A DNA stretch of 64,000 nt from JAMXLO01 sp963850535 (GCA_963850535.1 CAWKMC010000036.1:138724-202723), one strand, 5' to 3'; shown: positions 18,165 through 28,125, numbered from the stretch's first letter. Translations and numbers: made by a program. The notes: generated by a model not told the origin, from the sequence alone.

Positions 18165-20375
18165 ATGGCGCGTGTGCTGCTGCTTGCGCTTTTGCTGCTG
18201 GTCGCACTGAGCAATGTCGCGTGGGCGCAATTAGGGGCGCTGGCCAACGCCAGCGGACAGCATCAGGTGGCGCGCAACCAGCCGGTGACATTCACCGCCG
18301 ACTCGGTGGAATACGATCGCGAGAACGCGCTCGTCATTGCTCAGGGCCATGTGGAGGCGTGGCAGGGCGACCATGTGTTGCGGGCGGACCGTATCACATT
18401 TGATCGCAACACCGGCATCGCGGCGGCCAAGGGCAATGTTGTGTTGCTTGAGCCGGATGGACAGGTGCTGTTTGCCGATTATGCCGAGCTGACGCAGGAC
18501 ATGAAGAACGGCGTGCTGCGCGACATGCGGGCAATCCTGGCCGAAAACGGCAGGCTGGCCGCGAATGGAGCGCGGCGCACCGAAGGCGAGATCAACGAGC
18601 TTTCGCGGGTGGTCTACTCGACCTGTAATCTTTGCGCCAAGGATCCGACAAGGCCGCCGCTGTGGCAGCTTCGTGCCTCGTCAGCGGTGCAGGACCTTGA
18701 GCACAAGAAGATTGAGTATCAGGACGCCGTACTGGAGATGTACGGTGTTCCAGTCGCCTACATGCCATATTTCTGGCACGTGGATCCATCGGTCAAGCGA
18801 GCAAGCGGCCTGCTGATCCCGTCGCTGGGCACCTCATCGCACATCGGCGTCTTCTTCGCCCAGCCGTACTATTGGGTGCTTGACGATCAGTCAGATGCCA
18901 CGTTCACCCCAATGATCACCACCAAGGAAGGGCCACAGCTTAGCGTTGAATACCGGCGCCGGTTCAACAACGGCAATGTCCAACTCGATGGCTCTGTCGG
19001 CTACACGGACAACTCTCCGCAGGCGACGATCTTTGCCAAGGGACAATTCAGTCTAAATGACACGTGGCGCTATGGCTTCGATATCGCGCGCGCCTCATCC
19101 GCCGATTATGTTCGTAATTTCAGCCTGAGCACGCCAATAGGCACGAATCCTGCGCTACTGACCAGTCAGGTTTACGTCGAGGGCTTTGGACAGGGAGCAT
19201 ATTCTCGGCTGGATGTACGTTTCTATCAGAGCCTGACGACGGCTGTCGTCGGCAGCACGTTGCCGCTTGTTTTGCCGCGTTACCAATACAGCTATTTTGG
19301 CCAACCCGACGCGCTTGGTGGTCGCCTTAGCCTCGACTTCAATGCATTCAATGTGGTGCGCACAGTGGGCACCAATACTCGACGAGCCGCATTTACCGCG
19401 GACTGGACGCGGCCCTTTGTCGGCCAGTTTGGCGATCTGTGGACCATCAAATTGCACAATGATGCGATCGCCTACGATGCAAATGCGTTTAACGAGCAGC
19501 CGAACTTTGGGCCTGTGAGCCAGGTAAACACGGCGCGCGCGCTGCCGCAGGCAGCAGTGGATTTTCGTTGGCCATTCATGCGCGATTCTGGCGCATGGGG
19601 AACCCAGATCATTGAACCGATGGCTGAAATCATTGTCGCGCCCCAGGCGGGCGATAGTCAGAACTCGAAGTACCCGAACGAGGACAGCCTCGACTTCGAG
19701 TTTTCCGATGCCAACCTGTTCGGCTTCAACCGCTTTCCTGGCGTAGACCGTCTGGAAGGCGGGACCCGTGCGAATGTCGCGTTGCATGGTGTGTGGTACT
19801 TGGCGGGGACAACCTTCGACTCGCTGATCGGCCAGTCCTATCGGACCAACAAGAATTCTGCGGTACCGATATGGTCCGGGCTGCGCGACCAAGTCTCGGA
19901 TGTGGTCGCGCGCACGTCATTTGCGCCAACAGATTGGCTCAACTTGACCTATCGTACCCGGCTCGATCACCGAGACTTCACCGTCCGCATGGCCGACGCG
20001 TTGGCGACAGTGGGAGTGCCCAAGTTCTCGGTCAATGCTGGCTACATCTATACCACGTACGATCCGTATACGCTCTACAATCAGCCGCCACCGCCGCCAG
20101 CCGGCAATCAGTTCTATACGCCGCGCAACGAAATTACACTCGGCGTGTCGTCGAACCTGGGACACTATCGATTCAATGGCTGGATGCGGCGTGATCTCCA
20201 GCTGAAGCAGATGGTCGCGGCCGGTGCCGATGCTGCCTACGAGGACGAGTGCTACATCCTGGATTTCCGGTTCTACCGGCGATCCACCTCGTTCAATGGT
20301 GACAATGGTTCGACCACGGTGCTAATCCAGGTTACTCTCAAAACGATCGGGCAGTTCGGATACAAGGCGCTTTGA
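18165..20375 (+). CDS. lptD: LPS-assembly protein LptD
   Basis: Outer-membrane beta-barrel that inserts LPS in the outer leaflet with LptE. 736 residues, intact. A signal peptide (VLLLALLLLVALSNVAWA) is followed by the periplasmic OstA/LptA-like jellyroll (VTFTADSVEYDRENALVIAQ and GHVEAWQGDHVLRADRITFD, residues about 40-140). The barrel then shows MPYFWHVDPSVKRASGLLIP and SDATFTPMITTKEGPQLSVE. Cysteines in VVYSTCNLCAKD and in DECYILDFRFYRR near the end could form the inter-domain disulfide known from E. coli LptD. surA follows after 19 bp. Confidence 0.95.
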   Translation: MARVLLLALLLLVALSNVAWAQLGALANASGQHQVARNQPVTFTADSVEYDRENALVIAQGHVEAWQGDHVLRADRITFDRNTGIAAAKGNVVLLEPDGQVLFADYAELTQDMKNGVLRDMRAILAENGRLAANGARRTEGEINELSRVVYSTCNLCAKDPTRPPLWQLRASSAVQDLEHKKIEYQDAVLEMYGVPVAYMPYFWHVDPSVKRASGLLIPSLGTSSHIGVFFAQPYYWVLDDQSDATFTPMITTKEGPQLSVEYRRRFNNGNVQLDGSVGYTDNSPQATIFAKGQFSLNDTWRYGFDIARASSADYVRNFSLSTPIGTNPALLTSQVYVEGFGQGAYSRLDVRFYQSLTTAVVGSTLPLVLPRYQYSYFGQPDALGGRLSLDFNAFNVVRTVGTNTRRAAFTADWTRPFVGQFGDLWTIKLHNDAIAYDANAFNEQPNFGPVSQVNTARALPQAAVDFRWPFMRDSGAWGTQIIEPMAEIIVAPQAGDSQNSKYPNEDSLDFEFSDANLFGFNRFPGVDRLEGGTRANVALHGVWYLAGTTFDSLIGQSYRTNKNSAVPIWSGLRDQVSDVVARTSFAPTDWLNLTYRTRLDHRDFTVRMADALATVGVPKFSVNAGYIYTTYDPYTLYNQPPPPPAGNQFYTPRNEITLGVSSNLGHYRFNGWMRRDLQLKQMVAAGADAAYEDECYILDFRFYRRSTSFNGDNGSTTVLIQVTLKTIGQFGYKAL

Positions 20376-20394
20376 GTAGCAGGAGATCGCGGTC

Positions 20395-21696
20395 ATGACC
20401 CGGATCGGAGCAGCCTGGTGGGCCCTGGCTTTTCTGGTTACGCAGCCCGTTGTGGTGGGCGCGGTGACGCCCGCGCCGACGACGACACATGCCATGCGGA
20501 TCATCGCTGTGGTGAACGGCGACGTCATAAGCAACGCCGATGTGGACAACCGCACCCGGCTGTTTGCTCTGTCCACCGGTTTGCCAATGACGCAGGATGT
20601 CCTTGACCGCTTAAAACAGCAGATCACCCGCCAGCTGGTTGACGAGAAGCTGCGCATGCAAGAGGTGCAGCGCCGCAAAATTGTGGTTCCGGACAAGGCT
20701 ATCGCCGACTCGATCCACGACATCGAATCACGCAATGGCCTACCTCCAGGTGCGCTGCAGCAAAAGCTCAGCGCCGGCGGCGTGGCGTTCCGCACGTTGA
20801 TCGATCAACTGCGGACCCAACTCGGCTGGACGCAGGTCCTGAAGGAGCAATTGGGCGATCAGGCCAAGCTCACCGATGCCGAAGTTGCCGACCAGCAGCG
20901 ACTGCTCGCGGCGCAGATCGGCAAGCCCGAGTATCGCGTCGGCGAGATCTTCATACCTGTGGAGGATCCTGCGGCACTGCCCGATGCGCAGCGATTCGCC
21001 GAGACCGTGATCAGCGAACTTCGCGCCGGCGCCCCATTCCCGGTGGTTGCGGCACAGTTCAGCCAGAACCAGACTGCGCTGCAGGGCGGGGCCTTGGGCT
21101 GGGTTCAGCCGAACCAGCTCGATAGCGAAGTGGCGCGCCTGGTCGCGGAAATGCCGGTTGGTGCGATCAGCAACCCGGTGAAGGTCCCGGGCGGATTCTC
21201 GATTGTCACGTTGCAAGGCAAGCGCGAGATCGGCCGGGAGATCGGGACGGTGCTGTCATTGCGGCAGGTTTTTCTGCCATTCACCAGTGCACTCAACCCC
21301 CAGGCGCCTACCGAACAGCAGAAGCAGGCATTGGAGAAGGCCAGAGGCATTAGTGCCAGCGTGCACAGCTGCGAACAGATGGAGCAAGTCGCGAAAGACA
21401 ACAATTCGCCACGCCAGGCGGATCCTGGCGAGGTCAATCTGGACACGGTGAATCCGCCGACGTTTCGTCAAGTACTTTCGAACATACCGCTATCGCGTGC
21501 CACTGAACCGGTGGTGACCAGTGATGGTATCGCCGTGCTTATTGTCTGCTCGCGGGACCAGAAGAACCTTGCACAACAGAGCAAAGAAGAGATCCAGGTC
21601 CAGCTCTTGAATGAGCGAGTGGAACTATTATCGCGTCAGTTGCTCGCCAGTCTGCGCCGCCGCGCCACGATTGATCTGCGCCCTGGCGGGGCGTGA
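20395..21696 (+). CDS. surA: Periplasmic chaperone / peptidylprolyl isomerase SurA
   Basis: Periplasmic chaperone for outer-membrane proteins such as LptD. 433 residues, intact; AGGAG lies nine bases before the ATG. Signal peptide residues 1 to about 25 (WWALAFLVTQPVVVGAV). The SurA N-domain begins IIAVVNGDVISNADVDNRTR. A parvulin domain spans about residues 180-280 (YRVGEIFIPVED, QGGALGWVQPNQLDSEVARL, PGGFSIVTLQGKRE); a second, degenerate parvulin-like region follows. The stop codon overlaps the GTG start of rsmA. Confidence 0.93.
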   Translation: MTRIGAAWWALAFLVTQPVVVGAVTPAPTTTHAMRIIAVVNGDVISNADVDNRTRLFALSTGLPMTQDVLDRLKQQITRQLVDEKLRMQEVQRRKIVVPDKAIADSIHDIESRNGLPPGALQQKLSAGGVAFRTLIDQLRTQLGWTQVLKEQLGDQAKLTDAEVADQQRLLAAQIGKPEYRVGEIFIPVEDPAALPDAQRFAETVISELRAGAPFPVVAAQFSQNQTALQGGALGWVQPNQLDSEVARLVAEMPVGAISNPVKVPGGFSIVTLQGKREIGREIGTVLSLRQVFLPFTSALNPQAPTEQQKQALEKARGISASVHSCEQMEQVAKDNNSPRQADPGEVNLDTVNPPTFRQVLSNIPLSRATEPVVTSDGIAVLIVCSRDQKNLAQQSKEEIQVQLLNERVELLSRQLLASLRRRATIDLRPGGA

Positions 21697-22547
21697 CCAC
21701 CGAACCTCCGCTGCGCGAAGTCATTGCGCGGTACGGACTCGCAGCGAAGCGGTCACTCGGCCAGCATTTCTTGTTGGATGCGAACCTGACCGGGCGAATT
21801 GTGCGCACCGCCGGACCGCTCGGTGGGGTGCACGTAATAGAGATCGGGTCAGGACCCGGGGGACTGACGCGTGCGCTGCTCGGTTCCGATGCGGCCAGCG
21901 TTACCGCAGTGGAGGTGGATCCTCGTGCCGTCGAGGCGCTGCGTGACCTGTCCAAGCAGTTTGGTGGGCGCCTCAGGGTGATCGCCGGCGATGCTCTGGC
22001 GCTTGACATGGTGTCTCTGACACCGGAGCCGCGGCAGATCGTTGCCAACCTGCCGTATAACATTGCGACACCACTGCTGGTAAGATGGCTGCGGCAAGCT
22101 TCGGCATTCCAGCGGTTGACATTGATGTTTCAGCAGGAGGTAGCCGAGCGGATCTGTGCGGCGCCAGGAAAGGCTGCGTATGGGCGCTTGACGGTACTGG
22201 CGCAATGGACCTGCGAGGCGGCATTGCTGATACGGATTCCGCCCGCGGCATTTGTGCCTCCGCCCAAGGTTTACTCGGCGGTGGTGGGACTGACGCCGCA
22301 TGCGGCGCAGCCTGATCCGCCGCTGTTCACTACTATGGAACGGCTGACCGCGGCAGCGTTCGGTCAGCGTCGCAAGATGTTGCGCAGTGCGCTCAAGCCG
22401 CTGGGCGGCGAGATCTTGCTGCGGCGAGCGGGGATCGCCGCTGATCGGCGGGCCGAGACGCTGAGCATAGCAGAATTCGGTCGCCTCGCGCGGCTCGTCT
22501 CTGCTTCAGAACCCGGCAATGAACCTGTCGAGTCCAGCCTGGCGTGA
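21693..22547 (+). CDS. rsmA: 16S rRNA dimethyladenosine transferase RsmA (KsgA)
   Basis: Dimethylates two adjacent adenines in the 3'-terminal hairpin of 16S rRNA during small-subunit maturation. 284 residues with a GTG start overlapping surA. Motifs: LGQHFLLDANLTGRIV, SAM motif VIEIGSGPGGLTRALL, AVEVDPRAVEAL, the catalytic NLPYN in QIVANLPYNIATPLL, and VPPPKVYSAVVGLTP. pdxA, often placed between surA and rsmA in proteobacteria, is absent here. The 3' end overlaps convergent gmk by 42 bp. Confidence 0.95.
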   Translation: MTTEPPLREVIARYGLAAKRSLGQHFLLDANLTGRIVRTAGPLGGVHVIEIGSGPGGLTRALLGSDAASVTAVEVDPRAVEALRDLSKQFGGRLRVIAGDALALDMVSLTPEPRQIVANLPYNIATPLLVRWLRQASAFQRLTLMFQQEVAERICAAPGKAAYGRLTVLAQWTCEAALLIRIPPAAFVPPPKVYSAVVGLTPHAAQPDPPLFTTMERLTAAAFGQRRKMLRSALKPLGGEILLRRAGIAADRRAETLSIAEFGRLARLVSASEPGNEPVESSLA

Positions 22548-23126
22548 TGTTGCCAAGCGTGCGGCGTGAAGCACGGCATGCACCGCGGCGACCGCCTGTT
22601 CCAGGTCGTCGTTGACGACGACATGCGAAAACTCGCGCCAGTGCTCGATCTCGTCGCGTGCCAGCGACATGCGACGGGCGATCTCTCCGCCATGTTCGCC
22701 CGCGCGAGCGCGCAGCCGCGCTTCGAGCAGATCAAGATTTGGCGGCAGGATGAATACACCCACGACATCGTCCGGCAGTGCTGCCCGCAATTGCTGGTGC
22801 CCTTGCCAATCGATGTCGAAGACGACGTCGACGCCGTTATGGAGCGCCTCCTCTACTGGCGCACGCGGCGTTCCGTACCAATGCCGCCCGTAAATTCGGG
22901 CGCACTCGAGCAGTTCGCCGGCCGCCGCCATCCGGTCGAACTCCTGCTGATCGCAGAAGCTGTAGTCCACCCCATCGACTTCTCTCGGTCGAGATGGACG
23001 GGTCGTCACGCTCACCGACCGCCTCAACTCAGGATCACGCGCCAGCAGCGCCGTCGCAATTGAGGTCTTGCCGGCCCCTGAAGGTGCCGACAAGACCAGG
23101 CATACACCGCGGCGGGCGATCTTCAT
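22506..23126 (-). CDS. gmk: Guanylate kinase
   Basis: Phosphorylates GMP to GDP. 206 residues from the ATG at 23126, which overlaps the yicC stop (ATGA); a longer in-frame start inside yicC is unlikely. The P-loop is LSAPSGAGKTSIA, followed by the GMP-binding VTTRPSRPREVDGVDYSF and the DIDWQGHQQLR segment with IFILPP-like GVFILPPNLDLLE. Its C-terminus DRFIAGF overlaps the end of rsmA on the other strand. Confidence 0.95.
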   Translation of the reverse strand: MKIARRGVCLVLSAPSGAGKTSIATALLARDPELRRSVSVTTRPSRPREVDGVDYSFCDQQEFDRMAAAGELLECARIYGRHWYGTPRAPVEEALHNGVDVVFDIDWQGHQQLRAALPDDVVGVFILPPNLDLLEARLRARAGEHGGEIARRMSLARDEIEHWREFSHVVVNDDLEQAVAAVHAVLHAARLATSRQAGLDRFIAGF

Positions 23127-24001
23127 TCGATGTTCTGTACCTGCTCGCGCAATTGCTCGATGGCAGCCTTCATCTTCAATCCGGTCGTCGTCAGCTGGGT
23201 GGAGGCCGATTTGCTGCACAGTGTATTGGCCTCCCGGTTGAATTCCTGCACCAGGAAGTCGCAGCGCCGGCCGATGTTCACTGCCTCGCGCAGCAGAGCG
23301 TATGCCGCTTCGATATGGCTCGCCAACCGGTCCAACTCTTCGCGCACATCGGATCGCGCAGCGAGCAGCGCGACCTCCTGGGCGATGCGTTCCTCAGGGA
23401 GTGTGGGCGCCTCGCGCAGCAGGCCGGTGAGGTTCTCCATTATCCGGGCCCGCTGTGCTTCCGGCTGGCCGGCCGCTTCATCTGCGGCCTGACACCGCAG
23501 GACGGCTATCTCACGAAGGAGGCGCAAGAGCGTCTCGGACAGCCTTGCACCCTCCGCTTGCCGGGCGGCAACCAGCGCATCCAACGCCTGTGCGAAGCTC
23601 GCCACGACGGGGCCGCTATCGACTGCCGCCTCATCAGCGGAAGCCGGCCGCAAGACCCCGGGCAGAGCCAGCAGCGCCTCGGCTCGCGGCACAGGGCTGC
23701 CCGGAAGCCGCTGATGCAGTTCCATCGCCAGTCCCAGCACCTGCTCCAGTGCCGCGGGATCAGCGACCAAACGCGGTTCGCTCTCCCGTCGCACCGAGAG
23801 GCTGGCTGTAACATTGCCGCGTCTGAGCACCTTCGTGGCCGTTTCGCGCAGTACCGGCTCCATGGCGTCCAGGCCCGATGGCAGGCGAAAACGCAGGTCA
23901 AGCCCACGGCCATTGACGCTGCGCAGTTCCCATACCCAGGCAATGCTTGCTGCTCTGCCTTCAGCGCGCGCGAAGCCGGTCATCGAGGCGAGGGCTGTCA
24001 T
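23123..24001 (-). CDS. YicC/YloC family endoribonuclease
   Basis: Homologue of E. coli YicC, described as an endoribonuclease linked to small-RNA turnover and stationary-phase survival. 292 residues, intact. N-terminal marks are SMTGFARAEGRAASIAWVWE and SVNGRGLDLRFRLPSGLDAM; the C-terminal domain contains SDVREELDRLASHIEA and CDFLVQEFNREANTLCSK, the family signature. It is translationally coupled to gmk, a widespread arrangement in alphaproteobacteria. Confidence 0.93.
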   Translation of the reverse strand: MTALASMTGFARAEGRAASIAWVWELRSVNGRGLDLRFRLPSGLDAMEPVLRETATKVLRRGNVTASLSVRRESEPRLVADPAALEQVLGLAMELHQRLPGSPVPRAEALLALPGVLRPASADEAAVDSGPVVASFAQALDALVAARQAEGARLSETLLRLLREIAVLRCQAADEAAGQPEAQRARIMENLTGLLREAPTLPEERIAQEVALLAARSDVREELDRLASHIEAAYALLREAVNIGRRCDFLVQEFNREANTLCSKSASTQLTTTGLKMKAAIEQLREQVQNIE

Positions 24002-24046
24002 GCGGAGCCTTGTATCAGTGAGGCCCCACGTTGAGAATCCTTAGAC

Positions 24047-24809
24047 ATGGATAACATTCGCACGTCCCTGATCACCGGTGCATCTTCCGGGATTGGAGCG
24101 GCGCTCGCACAAGCGCTGGCGCCCGGGCGCGACACTGCACTTGTCTGGCCGCGATCGGTCGCGGCTTGAGGCTGTCGCGGCGAGTTGTCGCGGCCGCGGG
24201 GCTACCGTCGAGAGCAAGGTGCTCGACGTCCGTCACGCGGAGGCCATGGCGGCCTGGATCGGTGCGGCAGGGCAACTTGACCTCGTGATTGCCAATGCCG
24301 GTATTTCGGGCCGCTCACGGGAAGGCGGGTCGGAGAATGAAGCGCAGACCCGGGCGATCTTCGACGTCAACCTGGGTGGGGTGCTGAACGCGGTGCTGCC
24401 AGCCATGGGACTCATGGCACTGCAGCGGTCTGGCGTAGATGGCATTCGCGGACGGATCGTGGCGATTGCATCGATCGCTGCGTTCATGGCGGCGCCCGAT
24501 TCTCCAGCCTACTGCGCCTCTAAGGCTGCCGTAGATCGCTGGATGGTGGCGACCGCGCCAGCGGCGCGGCGGAATGGCATCGTGCTCACCAGTGTCTGTC
24601 CCGGCTTTATCACCACCGCGATGACTGCGGGCTACCAGTTCCCCATGCCTGGGCTGATGGACGCTGACCGAGCGGCCCGCATCATACTGCGCGGCGTGGC
24701 GGCGAGCCGCATGCGCGCGGTCGTTCCGAGATGGATGGGACTTGCCGCCCGCGCTGCGGGGATGCTGCCGCCACGCGTGATGGGCGCGCTGCGGCGGCGT
24801 CAGACCTGA
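24047..24809 (+). CDS. SDR family oxidoreductase, frame broken near the start
   Basis: Short-chain dehydrogenase of unknown substrate, probably NAD(P)-linked. Beginning at the ATG at 24047 the first 25 residues read RTSLITGASSGIGAALAQAL, the glycine-rich cofactor motif. A one-base shift near 24121 (in a GCGCCCGGGCGC run) moves the frame to ATLHLSGRDRSRLEAVAASC and onward. The rest holds LDLVIANAGISG, the catalytic Ser region GRIVAIASIAAF and the YxxxK pair in SPAYCASKAAVD. The corrected length is about 253 residues. Its last 10 bp overlap convergent rplI. Confidence 0.85.
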
Positions 24810-25375
24810 GGCTGCTCGGGCGCTGCGCCGGGGTCGAACAGCGTTCCGGCGTCGAACTCTGCCTCTTCCTCCTCGGCCTCGGCGCCGACACGTTCGCCGC
24901 GCGCCTGCCGCTCCGCCTCCTCCTGGCTGCGGGCCACGTTGACGATCACCGGAATAGATACTTCGGGGTGCAGCGCAACCCGGACCCTGGCCAGTCCCAG
25001 CGACTTGATGGGATGTTCCAGCTCGACCTGCTGACGCGTGATGGTGAGCCCGGCGGCGGTGGTCGCCTCAGCGATGTCACGCGCCGAGACCGAACCATAC
25101 AGGCTGCCCGACTCTCCCGCCTGGCGAATGATCATCACCGAGAGACCGATGACACGCTCTGCCACGCGCTCCGCCTCCTCGCGGCGCTTCAGGTTCTGCG
25201 CCTCGAGTTGTGCGCGCTCCTGCTCGAAGCGAGCGAGATTCTCCTTGTTTGCCCGCAGCGCCTTCTTCTGCGCCAGCAGGTAATTGCGCGCATAGCCTGG
25301 GCGGACTTTCACCAGGTCGCCCATTTGCCCGAGCTTCTCCACCCGCTGGAGCAGGATCAGTTCCACATCAGCCAT
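24800..25375 (-). CDS. rplI: 50S ribosomal protein L9
   Basis: 191-residue L9 of the large subunit. The N-terminal domain begins VELILLQRVEKLGQMGDLVK and VRPGYARNYLLAQKKALRAN, followed by a long helix (about residues 45-80) and the C-terminal domain with SVSARDIAEATTAAG. The final 40 residues form a very acidic tail (EAEEEEAEFD) beyond the usual end, common in alphaproteobacterial L9. Third gene of rpsF-rpsR-rplI, 13 bp after rpsR. Confidence 0.96.
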   Translation of the reverse strand: MADVELILLQRVEKLGQMGDLVKVRPGYARNYLLAQKKALRANKENLARFEQERAQLEAQNLKRREEAERVAERVIGLSVMIIRQAGESGSLYGSVSARDIAEATTAAGLTITRQQVELEHPIKSLGLARVRVALHPEVSIPVIVNVARSQEEAERQARGERVGAEAEEEEAEFDAGTLFDPGAAPEQPQV

Positions 25376-25388
25376 GGTGTGCGCTCCG

Positions 25389-25664
25389 TCAGCTCACGGT
25401 GTACGGCAGCAGCGCCAGAAACCGGGCGCGCTTGATCGCGACCGCCAATTCGCGCTGCCTTTTCGCCGAGACTGCAGTGATGCGGCTGGGCACGATCTTG
25501 CCGCGCTCGGACAGGAACCGGGACAGCAACCGCACATCTTTGTAGTCGATCTTCGGCGCATTCGGTCCGGAGAATGGGCAGGACTTGCGACGACGGTAGA
25601 ATGGCCGCCGGGCACCCACTGCGGCACGACGCGCGGCCGGATTGATTTCGGTGGTGTCGGACAT
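25389..25664 (-). CDS. rpsR: 30S ribosomal protein S18
   Basis: 91-residue S18, binding 16S rRNA together with S6. After a basic N-terminal extension (NPAARRAAVGARRPFYRRRK) it contains the core CPFSGPNAPKIDYKDVRLLS, RFLSERGKIVPSRITAVSAK and RQRELAVAIKRARFLALLPY. It starts only 3 bp after the corrected rpsF stop. Confidence 0.96.
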   Translation of the reverse strand: MSDTTEINPAARRAAVGARRPFYRRRKSCPFSGPNAPKIDYKDVRLLSRFLSERGKIVPSRITAVSAKRQRELAVAIKRARFLALLPYTVS

Positions 25665-25667
25665 GGC

Positions 25668-26133
25668 CTATTCCTCGGCCTCGCGCAGATCGTCGGGGGC
25701 GGAACTCGTCGCGCGCACGGTATTCCTCGCGGTCATCGAAGCCACGGCGACGGCCGCTGTCGAACCGGCCGGCAGGCTTGGGACCACGGAAGGTGCGCTC
25801 CCTGTCGTCTGACCTGCGCGAGAGTACGGCAGACGGTGCTTCCTCGATTTCATCCACCCGCAGCGTCATGAACCGCAGGATGTCCTCGTTCAGCCCGAGC
25901 TGACGTTCCATTTCGGTCACGAAAGTCGGCTTCGCATCAAGGCCGAGCAGCATATAGTGGCCCTTGCGGTTCTTCTTGATGCGGTAGGCCAGGCTTCGCA
26001 GACCCCAGTATTCGCGCTTTTTTACCTCGCCACCCTCGGTCTCGAGTTGGCCGGCTATGCCGTCGGCAATGCCTTCGACCTGCTGCTGCGTGATGTCATT
26101 GCGTGCAATCAGCACGCATTCATAAAGCGGCAT
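25668..26133 (-). CDS. rpsF: 30S ribosomal protein S6, frame broken near the end
   Basis: S6 pairs with S18 on the 30S platform. The core MPLYECVLIARNDITQQQVE, VKKREYWGLRSLAYRIKKNR, KGHYMLLGLDAKP and LNEDILRFMTLRVDEIEEAP is intact. The start is taken at the ATG at 26133 with GGGGAG eight bases before; a GTG three codons upstream is possible. The C-terminal extension is rich in Arg and Asp (FDDREEYRARDEFR); near 25703 a one-base shift occurs and the other frame supplies the natural end PDDLREAEE with a stop at 25668, directly before rpsR. Without that correction the frame would run through rpsR. About 154 residues. Confidence 0.9.
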
Positions 26134-26258
26134 ACTTTCCACTCCCCATGGCTGGAGGCCCGCGGGACTGCGGGCATAACCGGGGGCGATGCCGTCGCCG
26201 CCCGGCAGGGAAGGCGGGGGTTAAGCACGACCGGGGTGGGCAGGGCAAGACGCTGGGG

Positions 26259-27140
26259 TCAGAACGCCTGATCCCAAGGTTCGGGCAGCATGGCGTAGCT
26301 GTCACCCTGCCGGACAATGTTGGCGAAGCCCGGGAAATGCATGTGCATGCCGGCCACCAGCAACCGATCGGTCGCGACCATGTCGAGCACCCGCTTTCGG
26401 GTCGCCCTGGCAGCGTGCGGATCGGTGTCGAACTCGATGGTCACCTCGGGGCGAGGAATTTGGATATCCGGCACGTGCACGATGTCGCCCCAGATCAGCA
26501 GCGAGTCGTTGCCGGACGAGATCATGTAGCCGCTATGCCCCGGCGTATGGCCATGCAGCATCACCGCGGTGACGCCCGGAAACACCTCGGTGCTGTCAGA
26601 GAAAGTATGCATCACATTGTGATAGGGAGCCATCTGCTCACGCGCGCACTGGAAGTACAGCTTCTTTGCCCGATCGCTCGCCTTGGCCATCGCCGCATCG
26701 TCGTTCCAGTGGCGGGGCTCGTTCTGATGCACGACCAGTTCCGCGTTGGGAAACAACTTGCGGCCCGACTTGGGATCCGTGAGCCCCGCTGAGTGATCGG
26801 GATGCATGTGGGTCAGGATCACCTTCTCGATGGCGGCCGGATCGATGCTGGCAGCGGCCAGGTTCCGCTGCAGCTTGCCGGCGGTGGGCAGCAGGTAATC
26901 GCCGGATCCCGTCTCGATCAACGCCAGTCGGCCAGCGGAATGAATCGCATAGCAGTTCACCGACGTGCGCCGTCCGGGGCGGAAGTTGTCGCTCAGCACG
27001 CGCATGGCGTCGTCCGGCGCGATGTTCTGCAGCACGTCGACAGTACCATCGAGATAACCGTCTGACAGTGCGGTGACCACAATGTCGCCGATGCGGCGGT
27101 GGTATACGCCTGGAATCTGCTGGGTCGGTGGCTGGATCAC
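26259..27140 (-). CDS. MBL fold metallo-hydrolase
   Basis: Metallo-beta-lactamase fold hydrolase, 293 residues, intact; relatives include quorum-quenching lactonases and methyl parathion hydrolase-like enzymes, so an ester or lactone substrate is possible but unproven. The zinc motif HxHxDH is present as ILTHMHPDHSAGL near residue 110, with further ligands in MLHGHTPGHSGYM and LIWGDIVHVPDI and a late histidine in VAGMHMHFPGFANI. No signal peptide is seen. The start overlaps the tsaC stop (ATGA). Confidence 0.88.
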   Translation of the reverse strand: MIQPPTQQIPGVYHRRIGDIVVTALSDGYLDGTVDVLQNIAPDDAMRVLSDNFRPGRRTSVNCYAIHSAGRLALIETGSGDYLLPTAGKLQRNLAAASIDPAAIEKVILTHMHPDHSAGLTDPKSGRKLFPNAELVVHQNEPRHWNDDAAMAKASDRAKKLYFQCAREQMAPYHNVMHTFSDSTEVFPGVTAVMLHGHTPGHSGYMISSGNDSLLIWGDIVHVPDIQIPRPEVTIEFDTDPHAARATRKRVLDMVATDRLLVAGMHMHFPGFANIVRQGDSYAMLPEPWDQAF

Positions 27141-28125
27141 GGACGACTTCCCTCCTTCAGCGGGCGCGGCGCGGAGGCGCGCCGCAAGCGATCATTGATT
27201 GCACGTCCAATGCCGTGATCCGGCACCGGCATGGCCGCAATTCCGGTCAGTCCCAGCGTCGGAGCGTGCTCATCGAGCATGCGCAGGCCAGCAAACAGTC
27301 GGGACGCAGCTTCAATCAGGTCACCCCGATCGCTCAAGCTGAACACCAGTGGAGCGCCCGGCAGCGGCGCCCCGAATGCAAGCAAGGCTTCGCCTTTTCC
27401 GAGCTCGGTGGCGTCCATGCGGAGGGGCAGTCCCGGCGCGTAGTGCGAAGCAAGCATTCCGGGTGAACGAATGGACTTGGCCGCTCCGCTGCACGACCCC
27501 ACCGGGCCAATCAAGTTCTCGATTGCCTCTATCGTCGCACCACCGGCCCGCAGCAGCTTCGGTTGTGCGAAACAGAGGTCCAGGACCTGTTGAACTCGAC
27601 GCCGACATCGCACGGACCGCAGTCGAGGATTGCCGCAATCCGGCCGCCTAATTCAGCCTGTACATGCTGCGCTGTCGTGGGACTCACCCGGCCGGATCGA
27701 TTGGCTGACGGAGCAGCGACCGGCCGACCCACCTGCTGCAGTAGTGAGCGTGCCACTTCATGCGCCGGAACACGGACCGCCAATGTCTCGAGCCCTGCGC
27801 TCGCCGCAAGGCTGACCGAGCAACGGCTCGCACGCGGAAGCACGAGCGTTAATGGACCGGGCCAAAACGCTCTGGCAACGCGACGTGCCACGGCAGATAC
27901 AATGACATCTTCCAGCGCTGTATCGGCATCCGGATAGTGGCAGATCAGGGGATTGAAGCGCGGCCTGTCCTTCGCAACGAACACCGCCGCAACCGCGCTA
28001 TCATTGGTTGCGTCGGCCCCCAGTCCATACACTGTTTCCGTCGCGAATGCCACACGTGCACCCTCGCGCAGCAGTGTGGCGGCGCGTCTGATGCCATCGC
28101 GACTTGCGTGTAAGAGTTCCGTCAT
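27137..28125 (-). CDS. tsaC: L-threonylcarbamoyladenylate synthase (Sua5/YrdC/YwlC), frame broken
   Basis: Makes threonylcarbamoyl-AMP for the universal t6A modification of ANN-decoding tRNAs. The YrdC domain (residues 1 to about 180) reads VAFATETVYGLGADATND, KDRPRFNPLICHY, FWPGPLTLVLPR and AAPSANRSGRVSPTTAQHV. A one-base shift near 27592 follows GPCDVGVE; the other frame continues TVLDLCFAQPKLLRAGGATI and then the C-terminal Sua5 domain with SPGMLASHYAPGLPLRMD. The corrected length is about 329 residues, that of the two-domain Sua5 type. It is divergent from pepA. Confidence 0.9.

Noticed and set aside
21693..22547. Missing pdxA between surA and rsmA as a sign of deletion
   Set aside because: pdxA is often but not always in this position, and surA and rsmA overlap cleanly by four bases, so the arrangement looks natural.
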